A stretch of DNA of 64,000 bases from Opacimonas immobilis (lineage in GTDB: Bacteria > Pseudomonadota > Gammaproteobacteria > Enterobacterales > Alteromonadaceae). Below, in pieces: positions 44,801 through 53,111 of this stretch. Both the position numbers and the translations under genes were made by a program. The notes under the pieces are model-generated. The model was not told the DNA's origin, ran no database searches, and was given only the letters and a program-made list of their open reading frames with translations. The DNA is taken from contig NZ_CP182485.1 in the NCBI RefSeq assembly GCF_048282545.1, forward strand, positions 620,001-684,000. The letters are read 5' to 3'. How positions within the stretch are numbered: the stretch's first letter is position 1; each line of letters opens with the position of its first letter.

Positions 44801-44932
44801 GACTTACAAGCCAGTGGGCGAGCGGTTGGCTTGGTCAGTCATGTCGAGCATATGAAAGATCAGTTCCCCAACAAAATCTTGGTACACAAAGACAGTCAGG
44901 GAAGTCGTTTGGAGGTGGAGTGTGTGGCGTAG
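41885..44932 (+). CDS. sbcC: Exonuclease SbcCD, ATPase (SMC-like) subunit
   Basis: Rad50-type ATPase of 1015 residues. Walker A is GPTGAGKSTIL near residue 36; the zinc hook is CLVCGSTEHP near 507, midway along two long Gln- and Ala-rich coiled-coil arms (about 190-500 and 520-830). The C-terminal ABC signature is LSGGESFIASMALALALSQV, followed by the Walker B LETLFIDEGFGSLD. It works with SbcD in DNA end processing. Confidence 0.95.
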   Translation: MKLLSLSVRSIGPYADEQIVDFTKFGHNPIFLIEGPTGAGKSTILNAITFAFYGEAGIDTSQNKRLLCDHCIPDGTASVILMFEVRGQAYRIIRKPKYHPPKLKNEKPETVELSILNDEGEWADFAEQKRETDLKIKHIIGLTAEQFAQVIVLPQGQFREIITSSSAVREKIYATLFSTTMYQDITNHLLEQYKKLKSDNAHGLTQRANLFASVEVQNKEALNTKIEAATTVQQDADSAYKTAVAEQTKAQQTFDKSSALAELFTKHEQALAEQARLNASTASIAQHQRTVKQIEAALYLAPFAQQRIQANGRLDHAVRDNEQKQADLETRHKQLEQTSTALAQATQSAAQIPALNTEKTTLDTAQKQLTQLEQIITQQTSKQQHVGSLQQGLTQATQQVEADEARLTKLLSDITTRQDIAKTESSWLTKLHAAQQVKTQIVERDKVATNIKEAEASIAKGKTAIAEQEQVVSKEEQARQTLQMHWHQNQAYVLAQTLQSNAPCLVCGSTEHPEPAKALVGVPNVTQEAIDDALKVEQDARVKLEQYHNRFETVQTELKQAQVTLQTCLDALGEHRSLSESDIDTRIGQLQTHITQAQQASRCVVTLQQQAKTLQQSIDSQRTQIQTSVNTIEGLKGQLTQLQQDHDELITQIPDSMRDTAAVNARLQTVTSTISRLEHALCEAQKAEQNATNTLAAAQANAENAQKQLILEQEALDKATKEWETQLAKSPLSDEAAYQAAIQQTEQSDTLKEQITSHDNALTANTVLLAQLDEQLQDKQRPDLEALQTVLENTQAKVTETLAQRDDANRELQRLTHVADELTKLDAANHNLRAQLDAIEPLAKIANGDTDNKVSLHRYVLGVMLDDVLSVASDHLTHMTRGQFHFERLTDSKGRGGKGLDLGVVDNHTGTLREVSSLSGGESFIASMALALALSQVVQEYAGGIQLETLFIDEGFGSLDSDILQLVINVLSDLQASGRAVGLVSHVEHMKDQFPNKILVHKDSQGSRLEVECVA

Positions 44933-44993
44933 AATTTTTTACTGCGGGAACTGAACATAGATACATAGCCAATTTTTTAAACAACACGATTTT

Positions 44994-45030
44994 TTGGTAA
45001 CTCCACACGGCTGGTGTATAATTACACCAG
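44994..45030 (+). promoter_or_regulatory. parDE promoter with overlapping palindromic operator
   Basis: TTGGTA (44994-44999) and TATAAT (45017-45022) are 17 bases apart. The -10 element sits inside the inverted repeat CTGGTGTA-TAAT-TACACCAG (45011-45030), whose 8-bp arms are perfect. A ribbon-helix-helix antitoxin bound there would block the promoter, the usual autoregulation of parDE. Confidence 0.7.
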
Positions 45031-45056
45031 AGATTAGCTTAATTCGAGTATAAATT

Positions 45057-45287
45057 ATGCCACGTCAAAGTATCACATTAACTGAAAAAAATGATGCATG
45101 GCTAAAGAGTCATGTTGAAAATGTAGGAGACTATTCCAACAAAAGTGAGATCGTTAACGACCTTATTCGACGTGCTAGACGCGCCGAAGCAATTAATCAA
45201 AAACTTGCAGAAGCTGAAATGAGTGGATTCGTCTCTCAATCACCACAAGAAATATTAGATGAATTCAAATCCGAGTTAAAAGGATAA
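45057..45287 (+). CDS. parD: ParD-like antitoxin
   Basis: A 76-residue ribbon-helix-helix protein: the N-terminal strand PRQSITLTEKNDAWL binds DNA, and the following helices (SNKSEIVNDLIRRARRAEAI) and C-terminal tail should wrap the toxin. It directly precedes parE with no gap. It should also repress the promoter through the palindrome at 45011-45030. Confidence 0.85.
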   Translation: MPRQSITLTEKNDAWLKSHVENVGDYSNKSEIVNDLIRRARRAEAINQKLAEAEMSGFVSQSPQEILDEFKSELKG

Positions 45288-45578
45288 ATGGTCTCCTACG
45301 AAATATCATCTAATGCCAAAGAAGATTTGAGACGAATTTATCGTTATGGGTTCAATTCATTTGGAGAGTTACGTGCTGACCAGTATTTTTGGGGGTTCTT
45401 TAAAACTTTCGAAAATATATCTTTAAACCCTCTTAATTATCAGTCAGTCGACCATATTCGTTTGGGTTATAGAAGATGTGTCTACGGTTCAGACAGTATT
45501 TATTTTAGAGTTAAACAAGATGGTATGGTAGAGATAATGGCCGTACTAGGAGGACAAGATACCGATGAGTGGCTGTGA
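45288..45578 (+). CDS. parE: ParE-like toxin
   Basis: A 96-residue RelE/ParE-superfamily toxin. SSNAKEDLRRIYRYGFNSFG, RLGYRRCVYGSDSIYFRV and the C-terminal VEIMAVLGGQDTDEWL match ParE, which in studied cases poisons DNA gyrase. It begins immediately after the parD stop codon. Confidence 0.85.
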   Translation: MVSYEISSNAKEDLRRIYRYGFNSFGELRADQYFWGFFKTFENISLNPLNYQSVDHIRLGYRRCVYGSDSIYFRVKQDGMVEIMAVLGGQDTDEWL

Positions 45579-45616
45579 TCGAGCAATACTTTGTACTTAA
45601 TTTACCAATGTTGGTA

Positions 45617-45871
45617 TTACCCAAAATCCTCCGGACATTTTAAAAACTTACACACCAAAATCGCTTGTTCCGTTTGCTCATGGGTGATTTCAAGCTCTTT
45701 GCTGATCACGTCCATCACCCGCTGATGCTCACCCATGACCAGTGTATTCGTAGCTGAGGTTTTGACATACAACTCAGGATATTGATTGAGTCGCTCGATG
45801 AAATCTTTGATGGGTGGAATATACTGATTATCGAGTGGATATAATGATAGTTCGGCAAGCAATTTTTTCAT
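45617..45871 (-). CDS. MTH1187/YkoF-like thiamine-binding family protein
   Basis: An 84-residue protein with the family pattern AELSLYPLDNQYIPPIKDFI followed by ERLNQYPELYVKTSATNT and a buried GE/H segment. Members have a ferredoxin-like fold and bind thiamine-like molecules or act in cofactor salvage; no thiamine genes are near, so the ligand is unknown. It lies tail to tail with parE. Confidence 0.65.
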   Translation of the reverse strand: MKKLLAELSLYPLDNQYIPPIKDFIERLNQYPELYVKTSATNTLVMGEHQRVMDVISKELEITHEQTEQAILVCKFLKCPEDFG

Positions 45872-45956
45872 AGGTTGTCTGTGGGCTGATTAATTCATAG
45901 AATGATTTCATCATACCTTACGCAAAACCGCAATCAGACCATTAAGGATGCCGTCC

Positions 45957-46859
45957 ATGACCAAATTTGAAACCCTCCAACGCTACCAGCTCATCGAAGT
46001 GTTGTTGCAATGGGAAGGCGAGTTTTGCAGTAATCATTTGTGTGAGTATTTCGGTTTAGGTCGTCCTCAAGTATCGAAAATCGTCAAGACCTATCAAAAG
46101 GACATTAGTGATACGAATTTTACGTATTGCAATACGCGCAAGCGTCACCTTGCGAGCGCTACGTTTACGCCATATTTGACCCAAGGGAAGGTAGATGAGT
46201 ACCTTGATTTTGTGCAGCGCTTGAGTGCACACAACAAAACGGCGGCGCATAACGTATTTTGTTTGCCTAATGCTGAGTTTCTGCCAATGCCTCGTTTTGC
46301 GATTGAGCCTGAGATTTTTAAAGGGATCAATCGCGCCATTGCCAATAATTTGCGTATTGATGTGGATTATCGATCAGTCAACGCGCCCAATAAAGATGGT
46401 CGAATCATCGTGCCACACGCCATTGCCCACTCGGGAGTGCGTTGGCATGTGCGGGCGTATTGCGAAAAAAATCAAGATTTTCGGGATTTTGTATTAACGC
46501 GATTTGTCGGAGAAGTGATTGAAGAAGGCCCGGCCACAATCGACTCTACTGAGGATATCAATTGGCATACTATGGTGGACGTGGTGATTGTCCCACATCC
46601 GTATTTGACCGAAGCACAACAAGCCGTCGTTGCTCGGGATTATGGCATGACAGATGGGCAACGCGTATTAACAGTGCGAGCCTCTTTGTTGACCTACCTG
46701 CTCAAGATGTTGCAGCTTAATTTAACCGATGACATCCCAGATGCAACACAGGGGGAGACTGAAGGGGAAGCACTGAGTGATGAGGATAAACAACAAATAG
46801 GAAAAGCGAAGCAGGTGATGGTGGCGAATCGGGAAGCGCTTCAGAAGTGGGGGTTTTGA
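45957..46859 (+). CDS. WYL-domain transcription regulator, BrxR/CapW-like
   Basis: A 300-residue regulator. An N-terminal winged-helix region (about 1-75: RYQLIEVLLQWEGEFCSNHL, FGLGRPQVSKIVKTYQ) strongly resembles the BrxR/CapW class that controls BREX, CBASS and other phage-defence systems. The central WYL domain is about 115-200 (RIDVDYRSVNAPNKDGRIIV, HSGVRWHVRAYC, DFVLTRF) and a C-terminal dimerisation segment follows. ATG 45957 is chosen because AAGGA lies 8 bases upstream. No defence operon follows; only a broken toxin-antitoxin pair lies next to it, so it may be an orphan. Confidence 0.75.
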   Translation: MTKFETLQRYQLIEVLLQWEGEFCSNHLCEYFGLGRPQVSKIVKTYQKDISDTNFTYCNTRKRHLASATFTPYLTQGKVDEYLDFVQRLSAHNKTAAHNVFCLPNAEFLPMPRFAIEPEIFKGINRAIANNLRIDVDYRSVNAPNKDGRIIVPHAIAHSGVRWHVRAYCEKNQDFRDFVLTRFVGEVIEEGPATIDSTEDINWHTMVDVVIVPHPYLTEAQQAVVARDYGMTDGQRVLTVRASLLTYLLKMLQLNLTDDIPDATQGETEGEALSDEDKQQIGKAKQVMVANREALQKWGF

Positions 46860-47251
46860 TTAAATCTTGTTAAACCTACAAGCAACTTACGATCTCTGGC
46901 AAGTCGAGCAACACTATTCGGCAGATGATGTGGAAGTGATTTACGCGCCAGAATAACAAGTGCTGAAAGACTTAACAGATTCACTAAGGTTTCGTTTAGC
47001 ACTTGGATACTAATGTGCCCACCTTGTTTAAGCAATGACTCAGCAATCTCTGCTTTGTGGCTATTATCATCTAATAAGTAAAGAATGATATAAGTATCAA
47101 AAAAACTATCGCGCATTCGCGTCATCTCGAGATAACCAAGCGTTTTTCGATAGTCGACCTCGATATTATCGCCTTCTTTAAGCCCCAATTGTTTCACGAG
47201 TTTTTTGGGTAATCGAACTGCGATGGAGTTGCCCTATTTAGCAATTTGCAT
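46841..47251 (-). pseudogene. Degraded vapBC-type toxin-antitoxin pair (AbrB antitoxin and PIN toxin)
   Basis: Reading the minus strand from ATG 47251, MQIAK is followed by a TAG stop (47236-47234) where the family has Trp (MQIAKWGNS), then GNSIAVRLPKKLVKQLGLKE continues in frame. The second half of the antitoxin is missing, and the frame runs straight into the start of a PIN toxin (MRDSFFDTYIILYLLDD). The toxin is in turn cut short after about 45 recognisable residues. So there is a nonsense codon, an internal deletion and toxin loss. Its 3' end overlaps the WYL gene by 19 bases. Confidence 0.75.
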
Positions 47252-47418
47252 GGTAATGGGTTTGTACAGCATCTTCTGCGACCATGAGTTCAGCTTTTTG
47301 ATGTGCAATTTGCCACAAAGGTAATATTTTTTTAATTTCTGAAGCCTCAAACACCTGTGCTCAGCAAACCGTGTATAATAAGCACATTAGATAAACCCCC
47401 CGAATAAAGGAAAACGCA

Positions 47419-47793
47419 ATGAACTATGAATTAACCGGTACAGTTAAAATCATTCAAGAACCACAAACCTTTGCAAGTGGGTTTACTAAGCGTGAACTTA
47501 TTGTGACCGTACCCGATGGGAGTTATCCTCAAGACATCTCATTGGAGTTTTTGAAAGATAAAGCTGATTTGCTCAACGATCTCAATGTGGGCGATGACGT
47601 GACTGTGTCATTTAATCTTCGTGGTCGCGAGTACAACGGCAAGTATTATAACAACCTCACAGGCTGGAAACTGCAAAAAAACAATGGACAGAGTGCGCAA
47701 CCATCACAAAGTTATCCGCCGCAAACTTCTACGCCATCCAATCAAGTGTCAGAACCGAATTTTGACGACGATATGGACGATATCCCCTTCTAG
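47419..47793 (+). CDS. DUF3127 protein with an SSB-like acidic tail
   Basis: A 124-residue protein. The N-terminal domain (about 1-90: YELTGTVKIIQEPQTFASGF through NLTGWKLQK) matches DUF3127, a predicted OB-fold. A Gln/Ser/Pro-rich linker leads to the tail DDDMDDIPF, which is essentially the C-terminal tip of single-stranded DNA-binding protein that recruits repair and replication partners. It looks like a short SSB-like accessory protein. AAGGAAAA precedes the ATG. It is not the housekeeping ssb. Confidence 0.75.
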   Translation: MNYELTGTVKIIQEPQTFASGFTKRELIVTVPDGSYPQDISLEFLKDKADLLNDLNVGDDVTVSFNLRGREYNGKYYNNLTGWKLQKNNGQSAQPSQSYPPQTSTPSNQVSEPNFDDDMDDIPF

Positions 47794-47883
47794 ATAAGTC
47801 TGAGAAAAATCTATTTACACACCAACCTCTTAATACTACAGTGAAGTTGTCGATAAGATTTAACACTCACTTAACACTAGGCA

Positions 47884-48321
47884 ATGGATATGCGCACACC
47901 ACTTTTTGTGTGCTTGCTGTGTGGCGTATGGATTTCGCCCGTTCAAGCATTCAGCACAGACTCTGATGACTTACAAACCACGTTTCACGTGGAACCAGTA
48001 ATTGCTGATTTCTCTTTATCTGACACGTCTGAAGCCAACATTCAACATTGGCTACATCGCAGTGCTGTGCAGTGGGCAGGAGAGTGGAAGATCATTGACA
48101 CGCCAACCACAGAAAGCATCATTGGTGTCGAAGCCACGTACCTAGAAACACTAAGCCCCATCATAGAAGACGCGCCTGTCATTTATGAGTTGTACTATCA
48201 ACAACAGTGGCACAATCGCTATCTGGTCAAACCGCAAATTCAGTATATTCAACCGCAAAACAGTACGCTTTCGACCAAAGAAGCGCTCGTGTTTGGATTG
48301 AGTACCGAAATTTCATTTTAA
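47884..48321 (+). CDS. Exported protein of unknown function
   Basis: A 145-residue protein with a signal peptide (about 22 residues, ending SPVQA). The mature part is rich in aromatic residues and predicted strands and ends LSTEISF; a terminal Phe with alternating hydrophobic residues would suit an outer-membrane strand, but the protein is short. I recognise no family. A predicted parS site lies inside the gene. Confidence 0.5.
   Translation: MDMRTPLFVCLLCGVWISPVQAFSTDSDDLQTTFHVEPVIADFSLSDTSEANIQHWLHRSAVQWAGEWKIIDTPTTESIIGVEATYLETLSPIIEDAPVIYELYYQQQWHNRYLVKPQIQYIQPQNSTLSTKEALVFGLSTEISF
47982..47995. other. Predicted parS partition site
   Basis: GTTTCACGTGGAAC matches the bacterial parS core GTTNCACGTGNAAC at every fixed position; the flanking bases are C and C rather than T and A. 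It is the only match I found in the window and lies about 14 kb from parB, within the origin-proximal region where parS sites cluster. It is inside a coding region, as several known parS sites are. Confidence 0.7.
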
Positions 48322-48387
48322 ATCTCTTTTCTAAACGTCTATTTCAAACATCGATGAACTTATTTTTCCGGTTAGCGTAAAAATGAC

Positions 48388-48939
48388 ATGATCCTATCTC
48401 TTTATCTATTCTTATCTGTAATGACAACTGGAGCATGGCAATTGAGTTTATTTGACAAAAATATGCCATGGTTTAGCGTTGACGATCGCGTTATGGGTGG
48501 CATCTCACAGAGTTATATAGCAACCAATGACAATTTTGAGTTGGTGTTTTTGGGTGAAATGTCCGTTGAAAACAACGGCGGTTTTGCCTCCATTCGTCGT
48601 GAAGTCTATTTACCACAGGATAAGATCCCATCAGATGCACAGCTAAAGCTCACCGTCACGGGGGATGGTCGTACCTATCAGGTTCGTTTTCGTACCTCAA
48701 CGCAATGGAATGCCATTGCCTATTTTGCGCGTATTGATACTGTGCCGAATCAAACCGTGACCCATATTTTGTCTCTTGATGATTTTAAGGCTTCATGGCG
48801 TGGTCGGGCAGTCCCTGACGCTAAGCCTTTACGTTGGCAAGACGTCAAACAAATGAGCTTCATGTTAACGGATAAGCAACCAGGCGAGTTTGGCTTGCTT
48901 GTGAGTGAGATATATTGGCAAAACGTTAGCGGCGTTTAA
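48388..48939 (+). CDS. CIA30 family protein
   Basis: A 183-residue protein with a hydrophobic N-terminus that may be a signal peptide. The family pattern WFSVDDRVMGGISQS, NNGGFASIRRE and YQVRFRTSTQW is clear, with a jelly-roll type fold. Mitochondrial members help complex I assembly; bacterial ones have no settled role. Its last 14 bases overlap the 3' end of hrpB. Confidence 0.8.
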   Translation: MILSLYLFLSVMTTGAWQLSLFDKNMPWFSVDDRVMGGISQSYIATNDNFELVFLGEMSVENNGGFASIRREVYLPQDKIPSDAQLKLTVTGDGRTYQVRFRTSTQWNAIAYFARIDTVPNQTVTHILSLDDFKASWRGRAVPDAKPLRWQDVKQMSFMLTDKQPGEFGLLVSEIYWQNVSGV

Positions 48940-51409
48940 TCGACGCCCCAGCTGTGGCAGATAATGGATCGTCTGGCCAACGATGCTTAGGGTAGCGACC
49001 GCGCATGTCCTTGGCGACATCTTGATAGGATGATTGCCAAAACCCCGCCAAGTCTTGTGTCGTCTGAATAGGTCTGCGAGCAGGCGACAAGAGCTCAAAT
49101 CTCAACGGTACTTTGTCACACCCCAACCTAGGTGAAGCAAGCTCTCCAAAGACCCATTGCAGTGGCAAGCTCACCGTCGGTGCATGCTGATGACTATAGC
49201 GAATACTGACTTGTTGACCACTTGGAGCGAGATAACTTTCCGGTGCTTCCTTGGCCAACAAAGATTGTTGCTCATACTCCAACACGGCATTTAACAAGGG
49301 CATCAACGCGACTTGCTGTAAGGCTTTGATACTGATAGTAGGCGTTTGATACGCTAACAACCAAGAATCGATGTTTTGTAGCAAATACGCTTCATCAATC
49401 TGAGGGAATCTATCAGGGCAGGTTATGCCTAGCCATTTGACCCGTGACAGCCAGCGCTCACAAGCGTCATCCCAGCGCAAAAAACCTAGTCCTTGGGTGT
49501 GAATAACATCGCATAGGGCTTTTTGATAGGTTTCAGGATTGGGCTCAGCAATCACTTTGTCCTGTATGGTCAAGGTGCCAAAACTCGTACGCTCAATAAT
49601 ATTCAATGTGTTGTTAGAATATTTAGCCTGCACAATCGTGTGCACAGGAAGGCTCGCTAAGATCGAGTCATCCATTACAGGCATGGCTAAAAACACTCGA
49701 CCATGGCTGTATTGCGCATCCGCATCAAGCACAATACACCATGTAAAACGACTGACACCATCCACATCGTCAAGTACGACGCCTCGTCCCATGGCCATGG
49801 TATACCCCTTGCCTGATCGTTTCGCCAACCGCTCTGCAAACCCTATAATACAGGCTTCCAAAACCGCACCATCGGCCAACTTTTTAGGAAGTGCTAATGA
49901 CAACTTTCGGCATAAACGCTGTACCGTGCGCGCAATATTCTCCATCGCCCCATGATGATATTTTTTCATCACTGGTTCGTCATTACAGAACGCCATGACC
50001 GCCGCAACCCGCAAACGAACATCCACAGTATCAGCGTGGAGTAACACATCGCGCTCTCCTAGGAGTGCAGCCAACACCACAGCTGCCACAGCGGTATCTG
50101 ATGAACGATTCAATGAGCACAAAATCATATGCGCACTGCGCCAATCCAAACCAAAACCCAGTAGCGCTTGACCGTGAGCAGTGATCTGTCCCTTGCGACT
50201 GATTGCATTAATTCTTTGTAAGCCATCACGAGCATATCCCAAATGATGCATCGGCGGTGCATCAAGCCAATCCACGTCAAGCCATGGTGCATCAGACAAC
50301 ACAGAATATCCCCATGCCGTCAACTCAAGCATTAAGTCGGTCGGATCAACACGCGCAATCTCTACAGGTGTAAATGGCACGAGCTGTTGCGACTGTACCC
50401 ACAGACGAATGCAACGGCCAGCCTGAACTCGCCCAGCGCGTCCCGCTCTTTGCGTCGCATCGGCAGCGCTGATTTTTTGTGTCACCAAGCGCGTCAATCC
50501 GCTTTTGAGATCGAACTGTGCCATTTTGTGCAATCCTGTATCAATCACACTCGTGATATTCGGGATCGTTAAACTCGTTTGGGCAATGTTCGTTGCCAAT
50601 ATCACCCGCCGAGCAGAATCTTTTGTGGGCCGCATCAATCTCTGCTGTGCTCTGAGATCCATTGCCCCATACAAAGCATAAAACTCCGCTGCTCCGGCAA
50701 CATTATCTTCACACCATTGCTGTACCCGTCTGATATCGCTTTGACCCGCTAAGAAAACCAAAATATCACCCGATGTACGATTTAGTTCTGCGGCGATTTT
50801 TTTGCCTATTTGCGGAGAAGGAGCACTATCTATCGCTAATGGCTGATACTCAATGTCTATGGGAAAACTTCGCCCTTCACAGGTAATAACTGGCGCATCA
50901 TCAAGATATTGACTAACCTGTTCACTGTCTAAAGTCGCTGACATTACAAGTACCGCCAAGTCTTCTCTGAGACCTTGTTGGATCTCTCGGCACAACAACA
51001 AACCGAGATCGGCATGCACGCTGCGCTCGTGAAATTCATCAAAGATTACACAAGCGACACCCTCTAGTTCGGGATCGGATTGGATCTTGCGCGTCAAAAT
51101 CCCTTCAGTCACAATCATCAAGCGTGTACTCGAACTGTGCTTCGCTTCATTACGCACTTGATATCCAACTGTTTGGCCGACTACTTCACCTAAACTCGCA
51201 GCTAGAAATTCTGCCAACGCTTTGACCGCAACTCGGCGAGGCTCCAGTAAGATAATTTGCTGCGAACCAAACTCCGGCTCGGCTAACAATGCCAGTGGTA
51301 CTTGGGTCGATTTACCCGCTCCAGGCTCCGCACTTAATACCAAACGCCGCTCTTTGACGAGCGTTTGACAGATATTTGAAAGCTTAGGTGTGATGGGTAA
51401 ATCAGACAT
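48926..51409 (-). CDS. hrpB: ATP-dependent RNA helicase HrpB
   Basis: DEAH-type helicase of 827 residues from ATG 51409. Motifs: Walker A SAEPGAGKSTQVPLALL, VTEGILTRKIQ, DEFHERSVHADLGL, MSATLDSEQV, NIAQTSLTIPNIT and RAGRAGRVQAGRCIRLW, then the HA2 and HrpB C-terminal domains. The length is near the E. coli protein. A longer TTG start at 51448 is possible but has no support. Its biological role in bacteria is poorly defined. Confidence 0.92.
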   Translation of the reverse strand: MSDLPITPKLSNICQTLVKERRLVLSAEPGAGKSTQVPLALLAEPEFGSQQIILLEPRRVAVKALAEFLAASLGEVVGQTVGYQVRNEAKHSSSTRLMIVTEGILTRKIQSDPELEGVACVIFDEFHERSVHADLGLLLCREIQQGLREDLAVLVMSATLDSEQVSQYLDDAPVITCEGRSFPIDIEYQPLAIDSAPSPQIGKKIAAELNRTSGDILVFLAGQSDIRRVQQWCEDNVAGAAEFYALYGAMDLRAQQRLMRPTKDSARRVILATNIAQTSLTIPNITSVIDTGLHKMAQFDLKSGLTRLVTQKISAADATQRAGRAGRVQAGRCIRLWVQSQQLVPFTPVEIARVDPTDLMLELTAWGYSVLSDAPWLDVDWLDAPPMHHLGYARDGLQRINAISRKGQITAHGQALLGFGLDWRSAHMILCSLNRSSDTAVAAVVLAALLGERDVLLHADTVDVRLRVAAVMAFCNDEPVMKKYHHGAMENIARTVQRLCRKLSLALPKKLADGAVLEACIIGFAERLAKRSGKGYTMAMGRGVVLDDVDGVSRFTWCIVLDADAQYSHGRVFLAMPVMDDSILASLPVHTIVQAKYSNNTLNIIERTSFGTLTIQDKVIAEPNPETYQKALCDVIHTQGLGFLRWDDACERWLSRVKWLGITCPDRFPQIDEAYLLQNIDSWLLAYQTPTISIKALQQVALMPLLNAVLEYEQQSLLAKEAPESYLAPSGQQVSIRYSHQHAPTVSLPLQWVFGELASPRLGCDKVPLRFELLSPARRPIQTTQDLAGFWQSSYQDVAKDMRGRYPKHRWPDDPLSATAGASIKRR

Positions 51410-51522
51410 GCATTGCTGCAAAGCCAGGGGCGGCTTGAATGCGCTCAACCATTGCCGCAGTTAACTGGCATTTGTAACAGTTACCCGAGCGTGTATCGCC
51501 ATACAAAATCATTTATTCTCCT

Positions 51523-53082
51523 TTATCTCATTTCATATGGTAGTTGGACATCAATCAAAAAGCCATCTGAATCACTGATTATGCAAAAGCCATTGAGTGC
51601 TGCGACACGAACATGTATACCTTCTAAACCAAATTTACCCGTATTTGAGGCACTCGAAAGATGTTGTTTATCGCCATCGTCTTTTAATATCAACCGGACG
51701 GAGTGACCTTCTTGAAACAAACTCAGTCTAAAGGTCGTCGCATTAGAATGTTTAATCGTGTTGGTAATCGCCTCTTGTACAATACGAAAAATAGCGGTTT
51801 CCATTAACGCAGATAATGCCAACTCTTCGAGACGATCGACTTGATATACAATGCCAACACTGTCTAATTTTTCCCTAAAATAGGTTCCTCCTAACGTGTT
51901 GTACAAACCAAAATCATCTAAGACGACCGGTCTAAGCCAATGCATTAGATGATAAACACTGCTGTAGATATCATCCGCTCGGACCTTAAGCGTATCAATG
52001 GCTTTTTGGGGATGCAGGTTGTTTACCTCTAGCATCCGAATAGTGGTTTTCAATGCGATGATATTTTGCCCGACTTCATCATGCAGCTCTTGCGATAAAT
52101 ACTGCCTCTCCCGCTCCTGATTATTCAAAATATTACGCCCTAACACTTGAAGGCGCTCAGTCATTCGTTCTAACGAGCTGTTTTGCTTTTCTAATGCATA
52201 CTGCGCATTATCCTTTTCATACAATACTGCACCTATCAGTAAGGCAACCAAGCTGTAACTGAGCATATAAGGCTGATATTCAATCAGCAAAGCCCCTTCT
52301 GCTTGCCACAAAAACACCAATAAACTGGTCTTAACGACTATGGAGGTCAACATCACGCCATACCATCCAAACCGTGCCGCCATCAGAATGAGTGGAATAA
52401 ACAACGCAATCCTTAACAGATAATCTAAGTGCGGCGTGATATGCAAAAAGCCCAGGATAGATAACGCCAAGACACTGACCACAAAAATCACGTTTTTTTG
52501 TGAGGTGCGATGTCGTGTATCGTCGCATTGTGAATGCCACAACCAAAGGAGATGACAAGTGAAAAAATAAAATCCCACCAAGTACCCAGAGAGTTGCTGC
52601 GCGATAAAGTATTCTATGTACACATTGCTAGGGATGTTGGCATAAAATCCAAGCTCCAACAGTGCTGCCGCTGAAAGGTACATCAACCGATAGGCAAGCG
52701 TCAGCAATATAAGCCACATAATGCTGTGCAAATGAAACCATGAACCTTTGACAAAATATCTTGCTAACTTACTGATGACGACACCGGTAACCATTTCCAA
52801 CAAGGTAAAGCTTATTGCGCCTTGCAACAACGTCACCATAGAGTTTGCGGCGGCATCCACAACCATATATAAATAGGTGTTGTCTCCGGTATTACACCCC
52901 AATAAAAAGATTAACCAATAGCGAAATGGTAAAATAAACAACGCAACGAGCTTTATTCCATGAGGCACATACCAACTCACCATGCCTGGAATAAGTTCGT
53001 ATTGTAACGTGATGAAATAACCGATAAAGCCAAACAGGCAACCGAAAATAAAAAGTGCAATTGGGTATATTAGCGTCCGCAT
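51523..53082 (-). CDS. Membrane sensor histidine kinase, MASE1-like input and HisKA_3 core
   Basis: A 519-residue kinase. The N-terminal 300 residues hold about eight helices resembling the MASE1 sensor domain (LYMVVDAAANSMVTLLQGAI, FIAQQLSGYLVGFYFFTCHL). A coiled-coil linker leads to the HisKA_3 phosphoacceptor in QYLSQELHDEVGQNI (His about residue 354) and an ATPase domain with IVQEAITNTIKHSNA and GKFGLEGIHVR. It is of the NarQ/UhpB class that partners LuxR-type regulators, and such a regulator is encoded 29 bases upstream on the same strand. The signal sensed is unknown. Confidence 0.85.
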   Translation of the reverse strand: MRTLIYPIALFIFGCLFGFIGYFITLQYELIPGMVSWYVPHGIKLVALFILPFRYWLIFLLGCNTGDNTYLYMVVDAAANSMVTLLQGAISFTLLEMVTGVVISKLARYFVKGSWFHLHSIMWLILLTLAYRLMYLSAAALLELGFYANIPSNVYIEYFIAQQLSGYLVGFYFFTCHLLWLWHSQCDDTRHRTSQKNVIFVVSVLALSILGFLHITPHLDYLLRIALFIPLILMAARFGWYGVMLTSIVVKTSLLVFLWQAEGALLIEYQPYMLSYSLVALLIGAVLYEKDNAQYALEKQNSSLERMTERLQVLGRNILNNQERERQYLSQELHDEVGQNIIALKTTIRMLEVNNLHPQKAIDTLKVRADDIYSSVYHLMHWLRPVVLDDFGLYNTLGGTYFREKLDSVGIVYQVDRLEELALSALMETAIFRIVQEAITNTIKHSNATTFRLSLFQEGHSVRLILKDDGDKQHLSSASNTGKFGLEGIHVRVAALNGFCIISDSDGFLIDVQLPYEMR

Positions 53083-53111
53083 TACTCAGCCATTGATTTG
53101 TTGATTGAATA

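Noticed and set aside
46870..46959. Plus-strand 30-codon frame after the WYL regulator (LLNLQATYDLWQVEQHYS...)
   Set aside because: Looks protein-like but has no proper start or ribosome-binding site and overlaps the decayed vapBC; too short to support.
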